A DNA stretch of 64,000 bases from assembly GCA_040221475.1 (NCBI GenBank), contig JAVKEJ010000053.1:434001-498000 (forward strand), written 5' to 3'. The position numbers and the translations under genes are program-made. Shown one piece after another: positions 26,377 through 35,234 of this stretch. Under the pieces are notes generated by a model. That model did not search any database. It was not told where the DNA came from and worked only from the letters and a program-made list of their open reading frames with translations. The DNA comes from WLXB01 sp040221475. Its GTDB lineage: Bacteria > Pseudomonadota > Alphaproteobacteria > Rhodospirillales > Rhodospirillaceae. Within the stretch, counting starts at the first letter, position 1. Each line of letters opens with the position of its first letter.

Positions 26377-27744
26377 ATGCGGTGTTGGACCTTGAACGAT
26401 AAGATTTGCCAATTTGATGTTGACGACGCCGTCCGCCGCAGAAATTTCACCATAATATGTTTTTCCGGTGGGACATGCGGACTGTTGGCCTTCGGGTTTT
26501 ATTATGCTCACGGCGTTCCATTCACGGCGCCGCTCATTACCCTTATGTGCCTAACGGCCATGTACTTTCCTTTTCCGCTGCTCCTCAAAACTAAACTGGC
26601 CCTTACGACGCTTGCGGTTATCTGTTTCTTGTGGATGGAACTGATTTTGTTCACCACAGCCGTCAATTTTGGTGGCTTCTCATCTCCTGTCTGGCCGTGG
26701 TTCGGTGCGGTACCAATTCTCTCATACTATTACTTACGAGGGAGTGACCGCATCATAGTCTTGGGCGCACTGGTCTTCGGCTTGCTCGCCATGGTTGGAT
26801 TGGTCGTGGGCGGTTATCCCATCGCCTCACCGATCCCGGAAGATCAGCTCCCTATGGTTTATTTTGGGTCAGCGCTATTCGCCATAATATTCATCGGCTC
26901 GATCACCCACGTCTTCACGACACTGTCTCGTCAGTCTTATTTGAATGTAAAAGCTGCGAAAATGCTCGCTCAAGAGAAGCAATTTGAAGCGGAAGCGGCC
27001 AACACCGCGAAAACTCAATTTCTCGCTAACATGAGCCACGAATTCCGCACGCCGCTCAACGCGATTATCGGCTTCTCAGATCTTGTTCAACAGGAAAAGC
27101 TGGGCCCGATTGGCAACGCGAAATACTTGGAATACATCGCGGACATCAACAGCAGTTCACGACACCTGTTAGAACTGATTGATGATACCCTCAGTTATTC
27201 TCAACTCGATGTCGGCAAGTATAGAATTAAAGCCACTCTTATTGATGTTCGTGCGATTGTTCATGACGTCATCAAACAGGTCAGGTTTCGGCCAGAGGTC
27301 GAGTTTCTATCCCTAGAAGCAGAATTTGAAGAAAATCTCCCGTTACTCTCCGCCGATCCACGCGCCATCAAACAAGTGCTTATTAACCTGCTTGTAAATG
27401 CTATGAAATTCACCGGTGAAGGCGGCAAAGTGACGATCTCCGCGACTGTTGATAGCGCAGGAGCAATGAGCCTCATTGTCAGAGATACAGGTGAGGGTAT
27501 TCCGGAGCAGGACTTGAAAAAGGTGACTGAGCCGTTTTTTCAATCCCGCCAAGGCCGTTCAACGAGAGCTGATGGCACCGGCCTAGGATTATCCATTGCA
27601 CGGGAATTCATGACTCTGCACTGTGGGGAACTTAGGATTGATAGTGTCTTAGGTGCGGGCACTGTGGTGACATGTACGTTCCCGCAATGGCGTAGCTTTG
27701 AGGGGGACGGAAATGAAATCATAGGCGGCAAAGCTGTTTCCTGA
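26377..27744 (+). CDS. membrane sensor histidine kinase
   Basis: Sensor kinase of 455 residues. About six membrane helices occupy residues 27-185 with almost no periplasmic loops, so sensing is probably within the membrane. A coiled linker follows, then a HisKA domain with the H box MSHEFRTPLNAIIGFSDL (phosphorylated His about 221). The HATPase domain has an N box (LINLLVNAMKFT, about 347), G1 (DTGEGIP) and G2 (GTGLGLSIA). The H box is of the DivJ/PleC-like alphaproteobacterial type. No response regulator is adjacent, so the partner is unknown. It lies between a DUF2177 remnant and the complete DUF2177 gene, which suggests it arrived by insertion or recombination. Confidence 0.92.
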   Translation: MRCWTLNDKICQFDVDDAVRRRNFTIICFSGGTCGLLAFGFYYAHGVPFTAPLITLMCLTAMYFPFPLLLKTKLALTTLAVICFLWMELILFTTAVNFGGFSSPVWPWFGAVPILSYYYLRGSDRIIVLGALVFGLLAMVGLVVGGYPIASPIPEDQLPMVYFGSALFAIIFIGSITHVFTTLSRQSYLNVKAAKMLAQEKQFEAEAANTAKTQFLANMSHEFRTPLNAIIGFSDLVQQEKLGPIGNAKYLEYIADINSSSRHLLELIDDTLSYSQLDVGKYRIKATLIDVRAIVHDVIKQVRFRPEVEFLSLEAEFEENLPLLSADPRAIKQVLINLLVNAMKFTGEGGKVTISATVDSAGAMSLIVRDTGEGIPEQDLKKVTEPFFQSRQGRSTRADGTGLGLSIAREFMTLHCGELRIDSVLGAGTVVTCTFPQWRSFEGDGNEIIGGKAVS

Positions 27745-27754
27745 GAAGTGGGTT

Positions 27755-28177
27755 TCACTGAAGGGCGGTGAGCCCATTCTTCATCCTAGTGCACGCGATA
27801 AAGCCGCACACCGCCGAAACCCCTGACGCAACCGTCCCCCAGCTCACGTCCACCGCAATCACAATCAGCGGCCAGTCGGGCAGAGTGATGTAATTGGTCA
27901 TGTCATAGGTGGCGTAGGCAAAGAAGCCGAACAGCCCGCCAAACAGGGCGGCGGTTTGCCAGCGGCCCGAGGTAAGCGCGGGGCGCACGCCAAAGATCAC
28001 AATGCCGATGGCGTAGAAAGCATAAAAGAGAGCGGCAACACCGAGATCAATCTCCTCTTTCAACAAATGCCCGAGTTGGGATTGGAAAAAGTCCGTCGCA
28101 ACAACACCCAGCCACACCGCATCCAGTATCAAAAACACCGTGGCCGTGGCCGCATAGGCGATGGCGTAGCGCTTCAT
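27755..28177 (-). CDS. DUF2177 family membrane protein
   Basis: Small inner-membrane protein of 140 residues with four predicted helices (about 5-25, 45-65, 74-95, 103-128). The hallmark sequences are LDAVWLGVV near the start and YDMTNYITLPDWP / AVDVSWG near the end, as in DUF2177. The function is unknown. It starts at ATG 28177, 22 bp after the NmrA-like gene stop on the same strand, so the two probably form an operon. It ends 10 bp from the stop of the convergent histidine kinase gene. Confidence 0.88.
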   Translation of the reverse strand: MKRYAIAYAATATVFLILDAVWLGVVATDFFQSQLGHLLKEEIDLGVAALFYAFYAIGIVIFGVRPALTSGRWQTAALFGGLFGFFAYATYDMTNYITLPDWPLIVIAVDVSWGTVASGVSAVCGFIACTRMKNGLTALQ

Positions 28178-28199
28178 GCGCGGCTCTTACCCCAACCGT

Positions 28200-28973
28200 C
28201 TACCGGTTTTCCAGGCGCTTAAATTCATTCAGCCGATCCCTGTAACGGCCGTCAGGAACCTCAACCTCGTCATCGTAGGTGTGGAAAATCTCATTGAGGC
28301 AGGTTGCTGTGCCCATGCACTCCAAGGTAAAGCGGGCGAGGGCATCGCGGGTGATGCCGCCACGTTTGGATTGATCGGTGGTCATGGCGGCCTTGCCGGA
28401 CTCTTTCAGGTCCGCCGGCAACAGCATCAGATTGCGGATGATGGTGTAGGGCACGCCGCTTTCCATCAGGTGACGCTCGCCAAGGTCTTTGGCTGTCAGT
28501 GTCTCAGCCATAGCATTCCAATTATCTTCCGGGTAAATCAAACGGCTCAAACCGGCACCGACAGAGCCATGGAGAATGAATTGTTCCACATCGGTTTCTG
28601 CAGCCCATTTGGCCATGTACTTCATGCTATCGATGTAGAAGTTGGGGTTCACATCACCATCACGGGCCAGGGCATCAATCACCACTTTGTACGGCCCGGA
28701 TTTCAGCGCCGCCTCCACATCGCTTTCAGTCAGCACATCGCCGGTGACAAAAGACACGCCCAGGGGCTCCAGTTCCGAGCGATCAGAGGTGGGCCGCACG
28801 AACACGGTCACGTCTTCGTCGGCCGCAACCAAATCCATGACGATTTCCATGCCCAGCTTGCCGGTGCCACCAAACACCAGCACGCCTTCATTGGCGCTGG
28901 AGAGCGTGGGGGCGGAAAACGCCGACAGGATGAAGGCCAGCCCGGCAGCAGCAGTCGACTTCAAGTTGATCAT
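28200..28973 (-). CDS. NmrA/SDR-like NAD(P)-binding protein with signal peptide
   Basis: Rossmann-fold protein of 257 residues of the atypical short-chain dehydrogenase (NmrA-like) group. The nucleotide-binding motif VLVFGGTGKLG is at 31-41, followed by VTVFVRPTSDRSEL and VSFVTGDV. The active-site Tyr of classical enzymes is not in place. Unusually, a typical Sec signal peptide (residues 1 to about 27, LAFILSAFSAPTLSSA) precedes the fold, which implies export to the periplasm, where NAD(P)H is scarce. It probably forms an operon with DUF2177. Its enzymatic activity is unproven. Confidence 0.85.
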   Translation of the reverse strand: MINLKSTAAAGLAFILSAFSAPTLSSANEGVLVFGGTGKLGMEIVMDLVAADEDVTVFVRPTSDRSELEPLGVSFVTGDVLTESDVEAALKSGPYKVVIDALARDGDVNPNFYIDSMKYMAKWAAETDVEQFILHGSVGAGLSRLIYPEDNWNAMAETLTAKDLGERHLMESGVPYTIIRNLMLLPADLKESGKAAMTTDQSKRGGITRDALARFTLECMGTATCLNEIFHTYDDEVEVPDGRYRDRLNEFKRLENR

Positions 28974-29177
28974 GAATGCACCTATTTGGTTTAAATTTGC
29001 CAGAGTTTGCCTCGTGGGAGCGCGACAAACAACGAAAACCGGACATTAGAGAACACATCCGCGTGAACCCTGGCCTCAGGGCTGAAAACGCGCCAAACAT
29101 TGCGCTTCAAGCCCCACAACGGTAAACCCACTGCACCAAGTCATACCCCACCAATCAACACTCAAAAGTTCAGACCT

Positions 29178-31844
29178 ATGCTCGAAAAAACCTACAATCC
29201 GGCAGACGTGGAAGAAAAGCTCTACGAGGAATGGGAACGCTCCGGTGCCTTTGCCGCCGATACGCAATCCAACAAAGCGCCGTACACAATTATGATGCCG
29301 CCGCCCAATGTCACGGGCAGCCTGCATATTGGCCACGCGCTGACCTTCACCTTGCAGGATGTGTTGATCCGCTATCGCCGCATGAAAGATCGCGACGCCC
29401 TGTGGCAGCCGGGCACCGATCATGCGGGCATCGCCACGCAGATGGTGGTCGAGCGCCAGCTGGCCGAGCAGGGCATTCATCGCCGGGATTTGGGCCGCGA
29501 TAAGTTCATCGAAAAAGTCTGGGATTGGAAAGCCGAGTCCGGCGGCACCATTATCCGTCAGTTGCGCAGGCTTGGCGCGTCGGCCGATTGGGAGAAGGAA
29601 CGCTTCACCCTGGATGAAGGTCTGTCCAAGGCCGTCGCCAAAGTTTTCGTACAACTCCATAAAGAAGGTCTGATCTACCGCGACAAGCGCCTGGTCAACT
29701 GGGACCCTAAACTCCACACCGCGATTTCAGACCTTGAGGTCGAGCAACGCGAAACCACGGGCAAAATGTGGTTCTTTAAGTATCCGGTTGAAGGGCAAGA
29801 GGGCGTCTTTATTACCGTCGGCACCACCCGGCCAGAAACCATGCTCGGCGATACCGCTGTTGCCGTGCACCCTGACGATGAGCGCTACACCGCTCTGGTT
29901 GGCAAAAACTGCGTGCTGCCGTTGGTCGGCCGTAAAATTCCGATCGTTGCCGATGACTATGCTGACCCTGAAAAGGGCACCGGCGCGGTGAAAATCACCC
30001 CGGCCCACGATTTCAACGACTTTGAAGTCGGCAGACGGCATAATCTAGAGCGCATCAATGTGCTCGATGAGAATGCCGCCCTGAACGAAAACGCGCCCGA
30101 GGCGTATCGCGGCCTGGATCGCTTCGCGGCCCGCAAAGCCATCGTCGCCGCCATGGACGAGCTGGGCCTGCTGGACAAGATCGAAGACAACCAAATGGTC
30201 GTGCCCTATGGCGACCGTTCCGGCGTTGTGGTCGAGCCCTGGCTGACAGACCAATGGTACGCCGATGCCCACACCCTGGCCCAACCGGCCATCAAAGCGG
30301 TGGAAGAAGGCAAAACCAAGTTTGTGCCCAAGCAATGGGAAAACACCTATTTCGAGTGGATGCGCAACATCCAGCCGTGGTGTGTGTCCCGTCAGTTGTG
30401 GTGGGGCCATCGCATTCCAGCGTGGTATGGCCCGGATGGTGAAGTCTTTGTGGAAGAAACCGAAGACGCTGCCAAATCAGCCGCCGCCAAACATTACGGT
30501 AAAGACGTTGAGCTGGTCCAAGACCTGGACGTGCTGGATACCTGGTTTTCCTCAGGTCTGTGGCCGTTTTCGACCCTCGGCTGGCCCGAAAAAACACCGG
30601 AACTGGACCGCTATTATCCTGGCGATGTGCTGGTCACCGGCTTCGATATCATCTTCTTCTGGGTCGCCCGCATGATGATGATGGGCATCCACTTTATGGG
30701 TGAGGTGCCGTTCCGCGAGGTCTACATCCATGCTCTGGTCCGCGACGAGAAGGGCCAGAAAATGTCCAAATCCAAGGGCAACGTTATGGATCCCCTGGAG
30801 CTGTGCGATCAGTACGGCACGGACTCTGTGCGCTTTACCCTCACGGCTATGGCCGCCCAGGGGCGCGACATCAAACTGTCCGAGCAGCGCATTGCCGGCT
30901 ATCGCAACTTCATCACCAAAATCTGGAACGCCGCCCGCTTCTGCGAGATGAACGAATGTGTGTCCTCGGCGACCTTTGATCCCAAGTCTGTCACCAGCAC
31001 GCTGAACCGCTGGATTGTCGCCAAAGCTGCTGAGGCGGGTAACGCGGTGGGGGCGTCTATTGAGGCGTATCGGTTCAATGAAAGCGCCGATGCGCTCTAT
31101 CACTTCACCTGGCATACGTTCTGCGACTGGTATCTGGAATTCGCCAAGCCGGTGTTTATGGGCGAGGACGAAGCGGCCAAAGCGGAAACCCGCGCCACCG
31201 CCGCCTGGGTTTTGGATCAAATTCTCATCTTCGCCCATCCCATTATGCCCTTTGTCACCGAAGACCTGTGGCGACGCACCAGCGATACCCGCACCACCGA
31301 CCTGATCACAGGGGTCTGGCCTGACTATGCGGACTTGGCTGCGCCGGATGCGGAAGCGGAAATGGCCATAAAGGACATAGATTGGGTGGTGGATCTGATC
31401 TCAGCGGTCAGGTCTGTCCGGGCCGAGATGAACGTGCCCCCTGGGGCCAAGCTGGACATCAGCGTCAAAGATGCGGACGCCGCGGCGCGGGGGCGTTTAG
31501 AGTCCCATCGGGCTCTGATTCAGGCCAACGCCCGGTTGAACTCCATTACGGCCGTGGACGGTGATCTCAGCATCGAAGGGGCTGTGCAAGCCGTGTTCGG
31601 CGCGATGACCCTGGTGTTGCCGCTGGCCGATGTGATCGATCTGGACCAGGAACGGGCTCGCCTTGAAAAAGAAATCGCCAAGCAGGACAGCGAGATTGCC
31701 AAAATTTCCAAGAAGCTCGGCAATGCGGGCTTTGTCGCCAAAGCGCCGCCGGAGGTGGTGGAAGAAAATCAGGAGCGTCTGAAAGCGGCGGAAGACGCCA
31801 AGGCCAAGGTTCTTGAGGCCCTAGAGCGTTTAAAGGCCATCTGA
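29178..31844 (+). CDS. valS: valyl-tRNA synthetase
   Basis: Class I aminoacyl-tRNA synthetase that charges tRNA-Val and edits mischarged threonine. From ATG 29178 it is 888 residues; a TTG at 29100 would add 26 non-conserved residues. The HIGH motif (LHIGHAL) is at 49-55, the editing domain at about 190-330, WWGHRIPAWY near 410, KMSKSKG at 528-534, an anticodon-binding domain at about 620-780 and the valine-specific C-terminal coiled coil at about 820-888 (LDQERARLEKEIAKQDSEI). All essential parts are intact. It is separated from its usual neighbour popZ. Confidence 0.97.
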   Translation: MLEKTYNPADVEEKLYEEWERSGAFAADTQSNKAPYTIMMPPPNVTGSLHIGHALTFTLQDVLIRYRRMKDRDALWQPGTDHAGIATQMVVERQLAEQGIHRRDLGRDKFIEKVWDWKAESGGTIIRQLRRLGASADWEKERFTLDEGLSKAVAKVFVQLHKEGLIYRDKRLVNWDPKLHTAISDLEVEQRETTGKMWFFKYPVEGQEGVFITVGTTRPETMLGDTAVAVHPDDERYTALVGKNCVLPLVGRKIPIVADDYADPEKGTGAVKITPAHDFNDFEVGRRHNLERINVLDENAALNENAPEAYRGLDRFAARKAIVAAMDELGLLDKIEDNQMVVPYGDRSGVVVEPWLTDQWYADAHTLAQPAIKAVEEGKTKFVPKQWENTYFEWMRNIQPWCVSRQLWWGHRIPAWYGPDGEVFVEETEDAAKSAAAKHYGKDVELVQDLDVLDTWFSSGLWPFSTLGWPEKTPELDRYYPGDVLVTGFDIIFFWVARMMMMGIHFMGEVPFREVYIHALVRDEKGQKMSKSKGNVMDPLELCDQYGTDSVRFTLTAMAAQGRDIKLSEQRIAGYRNFITKIWNAARFCEMNECVSSATFDPKSVTSTLNRWIVAKAAEAGNAVGASIEAYRFNESADALYHFTWHTFCDWYLEFAKPVFMGEDEAAKAETRATAAWVLDQILIFAHPIMPFVTEDLWRRTSDTRTTDLITGVWPDYADLAAPDAEAEMAIKDIDWVVDLISAVRSVRAEMNVPPGAKLDISVKDADAAARGRLESHRALIQANARLNSITAVDGDLSIEGAVQAVFGAMTLVLPLADVIDLDQERARLEKEIAKQDSEIAKISKKLGNAGFVAKAPPEVVEENQERLKAAEDAKAKVLEALERLKAI

Positions 31845-31857
31845 GCTGGGTTTTCTA

Positions 31858-31923
31858 AGCCAGCGGTGAACCGCGCTAAAGCCAGAGGTGAACCGCGCTA
31901 AAACCAGCGGTGAACCGCGGTAA
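31858..31923. repeat. 22-bp tandem repeat, three copies
   Basis: Three contiguous units (31858-31879, 31880-31901, 31902-31923) of a 22-bp sequence related to AGCCAGCGGTGAACCGCGCT+AA lie just after valS. Units 1 and 3 contain the small palindrome GCGGTGAACCGC; in unit 2 it is spoiled by one base. No T-run follows, so these are not clear terminators. Confidence 0.85.
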
Positions 31924-31995
31924 AACCCTGGCATTTTGGTGGCTGCCGCCCTATGAAGAAGCCCTAAATCACTCGATTTCTTAAGGAACGGTTCC

Positions 31996-33732
31996 ATGCC
32001 TGACGACGGTCAAAAACTCACATTCGATAAGTCCAAATTGCCCTCACGTCATGTGACCGAAGGGCCGGAGCGCGCGCCGCACCGGTCTTACTATTACGCC
32101 ATGGGCATGACCGAAGAAGAGATTCATCGTCCGTTTGTCGGCGTCGCCACCTGCTGGAACGAAGCGGCCCCCTGCAACATCTCGCTGAACCGTCAGGCCC
32201 AGGCGGTTAAAAAGGGTGTCGCCGAAGCGGGCGGAAGTCCGCGTGAATTCACCACCATCACCGTGACGGATGGGATCGCCATGGGTCATGCGGGCATGAA
32301 GTCGTCTCTGGTGTCCCGCGATGTGATTGCGGACTCTGTTGAATTGACCATGCGCGGCCACAGCTATGACGCGCTTGTGGGGCTGGCGGGCTGCGATAAG
32401 TCCTTACCCGGCATGATGATGGTGATGGTGCGTCTGAATGTGCCGTCTGTCTTTATGTATGGCGGCTCCATCCTGCCCGGCACCTTTAAGGGCAAAGACG
32501 TCACCGTCGCCGATGTGTTTGAGGCCGTTGGCCAACACTCGGCGGGCAATATGTCAGACGAAGACCTGTTTGAACTGGAATGCGTGGCCTGTCCGTCGGC
32601 AGGCTCGTGTGGTGGCCAGTTTACGGCCAACACCATGGCCTGTGTGTCCGAAGCCATGGGCCTGGCGCTGCCCGGTTCTGCGGGTGCGCCTGCGCCTTAT
32701 GAATCCCGTGATCACTATGGCGAAGAGTCCGGCAAGGCGGTGATGCGTCTGATCGCCTCTGGCTTGCGTCCGCGCGACATTGTCACCCGCAAATCTCTGG
32801 AAAACGCGGCTGTTGTGGTGGCGGCCTCGGGCGGGTCCACCAATGCGGGTCTGCATCTGCCGGCCATCGCCCATGAAGCCGGCATCAAGTTTGACCTTGA
32901 TGACGTCTGCGAAATCTTCAAGAAAACGCCGTACATCGCCGATCTTAAGCCCGGCGGGCGCTATGTGGCCAAGGATGTCTACGATATCGGCGGTGTACCT
33001 GTGCTGCTGAAGGCGTTGCTGGATGGTGGCTATCTGCACGGCGATTGCATGACCGTCAGCGGCAAAACTCTGGCTGAAAACCTGGCCGACGTGAAATTTC
33101 CGGAAGATCAGGATGTTATTCGCCCCACGTCCAACCCCTTGTCCCCAACGGGGGGCGTGGTTGGCCTGAAAGGCACGCTGGCCCCCCATGGGGCCATTGT
33201 GAAGGTCGCAGGCATGAAAAACCAGAAATTCCGGGGTCCGGCGCGCTGCTTCGACTGTGAAGAAGATGCCTTTAAGGCGGTTGAAAAGGGTGAATACAAA
33301 GAAGGCGATGTGTTGATCATCCGCTACGAAGGCCCACGCGGTGGCCCGGGTATGCGCGAAATGCTCTCCACCACGGCGGCGTTGTACGGGCAGGGCATGG
33401 GCGACAAGGTGGCCTTGATCACCGATGGACGCTTTTCGGGAGCAACCCGTGGGTTCTGTATCGGCCATGTCGGGCCGGAAGCCGCAGTTGGCGGTCCCAT
33501 CGCCTTGGTTCAGGACGGTGACATGATCACCCTGGACGCGGTTGAAGGCATCATTGATCTGGAAGTGGACCAGGAAGAGTTGGCCAAACGCCGCTCTGCC
33601 TGGGCGCCTCGTGCCCATGACTATCAGTCAGGTGCGATCTGGAAATACGCCCAAACCGTTGGCGATGCCAAAGATGGCGCAGTCACGCACCCGGGCGGTA
33701 AGGCCGAAACCCACGTTTACGCAGACATTTAA
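31996..33732 (+). CDS. ilvD: dihydroxy-acid dehydratase
   Basis: Iron-sulfur enzyme of 578 residues that converts 2,3-dihydroxyisovalerate and its homologue to 2-oxo acids in valine, leucine and isoleucine synthesis. Cluster-ligand cysteines lie in GVATCWNEAAPCN (about 52), GLAGCDKSLPGMMM (about 130) and ACPSAGSCGGQFTANTM (about 200). The C-terminal GRFSGATRGFCIGHVGPEA motif is present. The length fits the 560-residue class (ilvD subgroup), not the 610-residue E. coli type. It has its own ribosome-binding site (AAGGAA). The rest of the branched-chain pathway is not in the window. Confidence 0.96.
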   Translation: MPDDGQKLTFDKSKLPSRHVTEGPERAPHRSYYYAMGMTEEEIHRPFVGVATCWNEAAPCNISLNRQAQAVKKGVAEAGGSPREFTTITVTDGIAMGHAGMKSSLVSRDVIADSVELTMRGHSYDALVGLAGCDKSLPGMMMVMVRLNVPSVFMYGGSILPGTFKGKDVTVADVFEAVGQHSAGNMSDEDLFELECVACPSAGSCGGQFTANTMACVSEAMGLALPGSAGAPAPYESRDHYGEESGKAVMRLIASGLRPRDIVTRKSLENAAVVVAASGGSTNAGLHLPAIAHEAGIKFDLDDVCEIFKKTPYIADLKPGGRYVAKDVYDIGGVPVLLKALLDGGYLHGDCMTVSGKTLAENLADVKFPEDQDVIRPTSNPLSPTGGVVGLKGTLAPHGAIVKVAGMKNQKFRGPARCFDCEEDAFKAVEKGEYKEGDVLIIRYEGPRGGPGMREMLSTTAALYGQGMGDKVALITDGRFSGATRGFCIGHVGPEAAVGGPIALVQDGDMITLDAVEGIIDLEVDQEELAKRRSAWAPRAHDYQSGAIWKYAQTVGDAKDGAVTHPGGKAETHVYADI

Positions 33733-33742
33733 TAGCCAACTA

Positions 33743-34738
33743 TTAAATACGCTCGACGTAGTCGATCATCCGCTGGCGTTCTTTGGCATCGGGCAGACGC
33801 CCCATGCCTGCACCCGCGTTGTCTGCCATATGTTTGGGCTTGCTGGTGGCCGGGATGATGCAGGTTACGGCGGGGTGAGACAGAATAAACTTCAGGTAAA
33901 ACTGCCCCCAGCTTGTGGCAAACTCTGCCGCCCATGCGGGGATGTCTTTGCCTTCTGTCTGCTCAAACAGGCTTCCCCGACCGAACGGCACATTGATCAG
34001 GGTGGCGACGCCAAGCTCAGCGGCCATCGGCAGCAGGCGGTTTTCGGCGCTGCGTTCCTCAATGTTATATTGAAACTGGCAGAAATCGACAGATTGCTTT
34101 TCCATCACCGGGCCAAGGGCCTCTTGGGCGTCTGGCCGCCAGTGCGTGATGCCGATATATCTGTAACGGCCATCTTCGCGCCATTCCCGCATGGTTCCCA
34201 GCTTGCGGTCGGTGTCGACCAGGTTATGAACCTGGATGAGGTCGATGCTGTCGCTGTGCAGCAGATCAAACGAGGCGTTGAGCTCCTCCAGACCTTTCTG
34301 TTCGTCTTCCACGCGGACTTTGGTGGCCAGAAACGCGTTTTCCCGCACATCGAGCTCTTTCACCAGATCGCCGACAATGCCCTCAGACCCGCGATAGGAC
34401 GGTGCGGTATCAATCAGTGAGCCACCAGTCTCCAGAAGGGTTTGGATCACCGCCTTGCGTTGCGCCATGGCCTGAGTATCGGATTTATCGACAATAAACG
34501 AGCTGGAGGTGCCCAGGCCGATCACTGGCAGGCTTTCTCCGGTTGAGGGGATCGCGCGGGTCATCATCTTATCCGCCGCCTGGGTGCGCTTGGGCAGGGC
34601 AGGTAGTGCTGTTGCGGCAACGGTCAGGGCCGCAAAGGCCCGGCGCGTCAACGCGCGAGACGAAGGGCGCGTCAACGCGCAAGACGAAGAACGCGGCAGA
34701 GGTTTTTTTGGCGCAGATGGTGTTGGCATACGTGGCAT
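33743..34738 (-). CDS. aldo/keto reductase with Tat signal
   Basis: NADPH-type oxidoreductase of 331 residues with the aldo/keto-reductase barrel. The catalytic tetrad is visible: Asp110 and Tyr115 (IDTAPSYRGSEG), Lys140 (LATKV) and His171 (IQVHN). It is preceded by a twin-arginine signal (ALTRRAFAALTVAATALPAL, Arg32-Arg33), so the folded, cofactor-loaded enzyme is probably exported by Tat. The N-terminus before the signal is unusually long and contains an internal 24-bp tandem duplication that also supplies the ALTR part of the Tat motif. The start is uncertain: ATG 34738 or 34729. It converges on ilvD with 10 bp between stops. Confidence 0.88.
   Translation of the reverse strand: MPRMPTPSAPKKPLPRSSSCALTRPSSRALTRRAFAALTVAATALPALPKRTQAADKMMTRAIPSTGESLPVIGLGTSSSFIVDKSDTQAMAQRKAVIQTLLETGGSLIDTAPSYRGSEGIVGDLVKELDVRENAFLATKVRVEDEQKGLEELNASFDLLHSDSIDLIQVHNLVDTDRKLGTMREWREDGRYRYIGITHWRPDAQEALGPVMEKQSVDFCQFQYNIEERSAENRLLPMAAELGVATLINVPFGRGSLFEQTEGKDIPAWAAEFATSWGQFYLKFILSHPAVTCIIPATSKPKHMADNAGAGMGRLPDAKERQRMIDYVERI
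34642..34689 (-). repeat. 24-bp in-frame tandem repeat in the Tat signal region
   Basis: Two 24-bp units (34642-34665 and 34666-34689) differ at one base. They encode two eight-residue copies around ALTRPSSR / ALTRRAF in the aldo/keto reductase N-terminus. The length is a multiple of three, so the frame is kept. Confidence 0.85.
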
Positions 34739-34820
34739 ATCCTGACCTGTGAGCTCGTCCTGAGAGTCTGTACGTGGTTCAGCCAGGCGTCAATCTCAAG
34801 CGTGCGACGATTACGGCGAT

Positions 34821-35192
34821 TTAATCGCGTTCATCGCGTTCACTGTGCTCAGCCTGCTGCGCCTGCTCCGCGGCCCGACCAACCAGGTCCGGTTCGGCTT
34901 TCAGGGCCGCGTCCACCACGTCTGGGGCATAGGCGATGACTTTCAGCAGGGCCGTTGCGGCCCGGTCGGGACCGCGCCGTCCGCTTTCCCAGCTCGCCAG
35001 GGTGCGCGGGCTGAGGCCAAAGCGTGCGGCGAACTCCCGCTGGCTGCCGCCAACAGACTGCCGGACCTGCCTCACCTGAAAGGGGTGATAACAATGCAGC
35101 ATCTTGTCGGCCTTGCGGATGGCCGAGGTGATGAAGGCAAGTTGCGGGTCGGGTGTTTTAGCGGATTTTTGAGGCGATGCAGGACGGCGCAT
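34821..35192 (-). CDS. XRE-type helix-turn-helix protein, antitoxin-like (orphan)
   Basis: Protein of 123 residues with an HTH at about 50-72 (SQREFAARFGLSPRTLASWE) followed by SGRRGPDRAATALLKVI. The sequence after the helix-turn-helix is typical of NadS/HigA-type antitoxins encoded beside RelE/HigB-type toxins. No toxin gene is found on either side: the neighbours are the aldo/keto reductase and xth. The C-terminus is Glu/Gln-rich. A 19-bp palindrome 42 bp upstream is the likely operator for autorepression. It may be an orphan antitoxin or a domesticated regulator. Confidence 0.82.
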   Translation of the reverse strand: MRRPASPQKSAKTPDPQLAFITSAIRKADKMLHCYHPFQVRQVRQSVGGSQREFAARFGLSPRTLASWESGRRGPDRAATALLKVIAYAPDVVDAALKAEPDLVGRAAEQAQQAEHSERDERD

Positions 35193-35234
35193 AACGGTTC
35201 TCCGGCGCGTTTAAATGACCCCACTGGCACCAAT

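Noticed and set aside
26246..26453. Upstream part of the open frame continuing from the DUF2177 remnant
   Set aside because: No similarity to DUF2177; it crosses the kinase start region on the opposite strand.
28176..28994. 272-codon open frame on the plus strand over the NmrA-like gene
   Set aside because: Antisense to a gene with clear Rossmann motifs; composition typical of a complementary frame.
29076..31238. Long minus-strand frames over valS (213 and 228 codons)
   Set aside because: They mirror conserved valS sequence and show no recognisable domains.
32554..33618. 354-codon open frame on the minus strand inside ilvD
   Set aside because: It is exactly antisense to a highly conserved gene in GC-rich sequence, has no ribosome-binding site or family features, and is rich in His/Arg/Gln as expected from a mirror frame.
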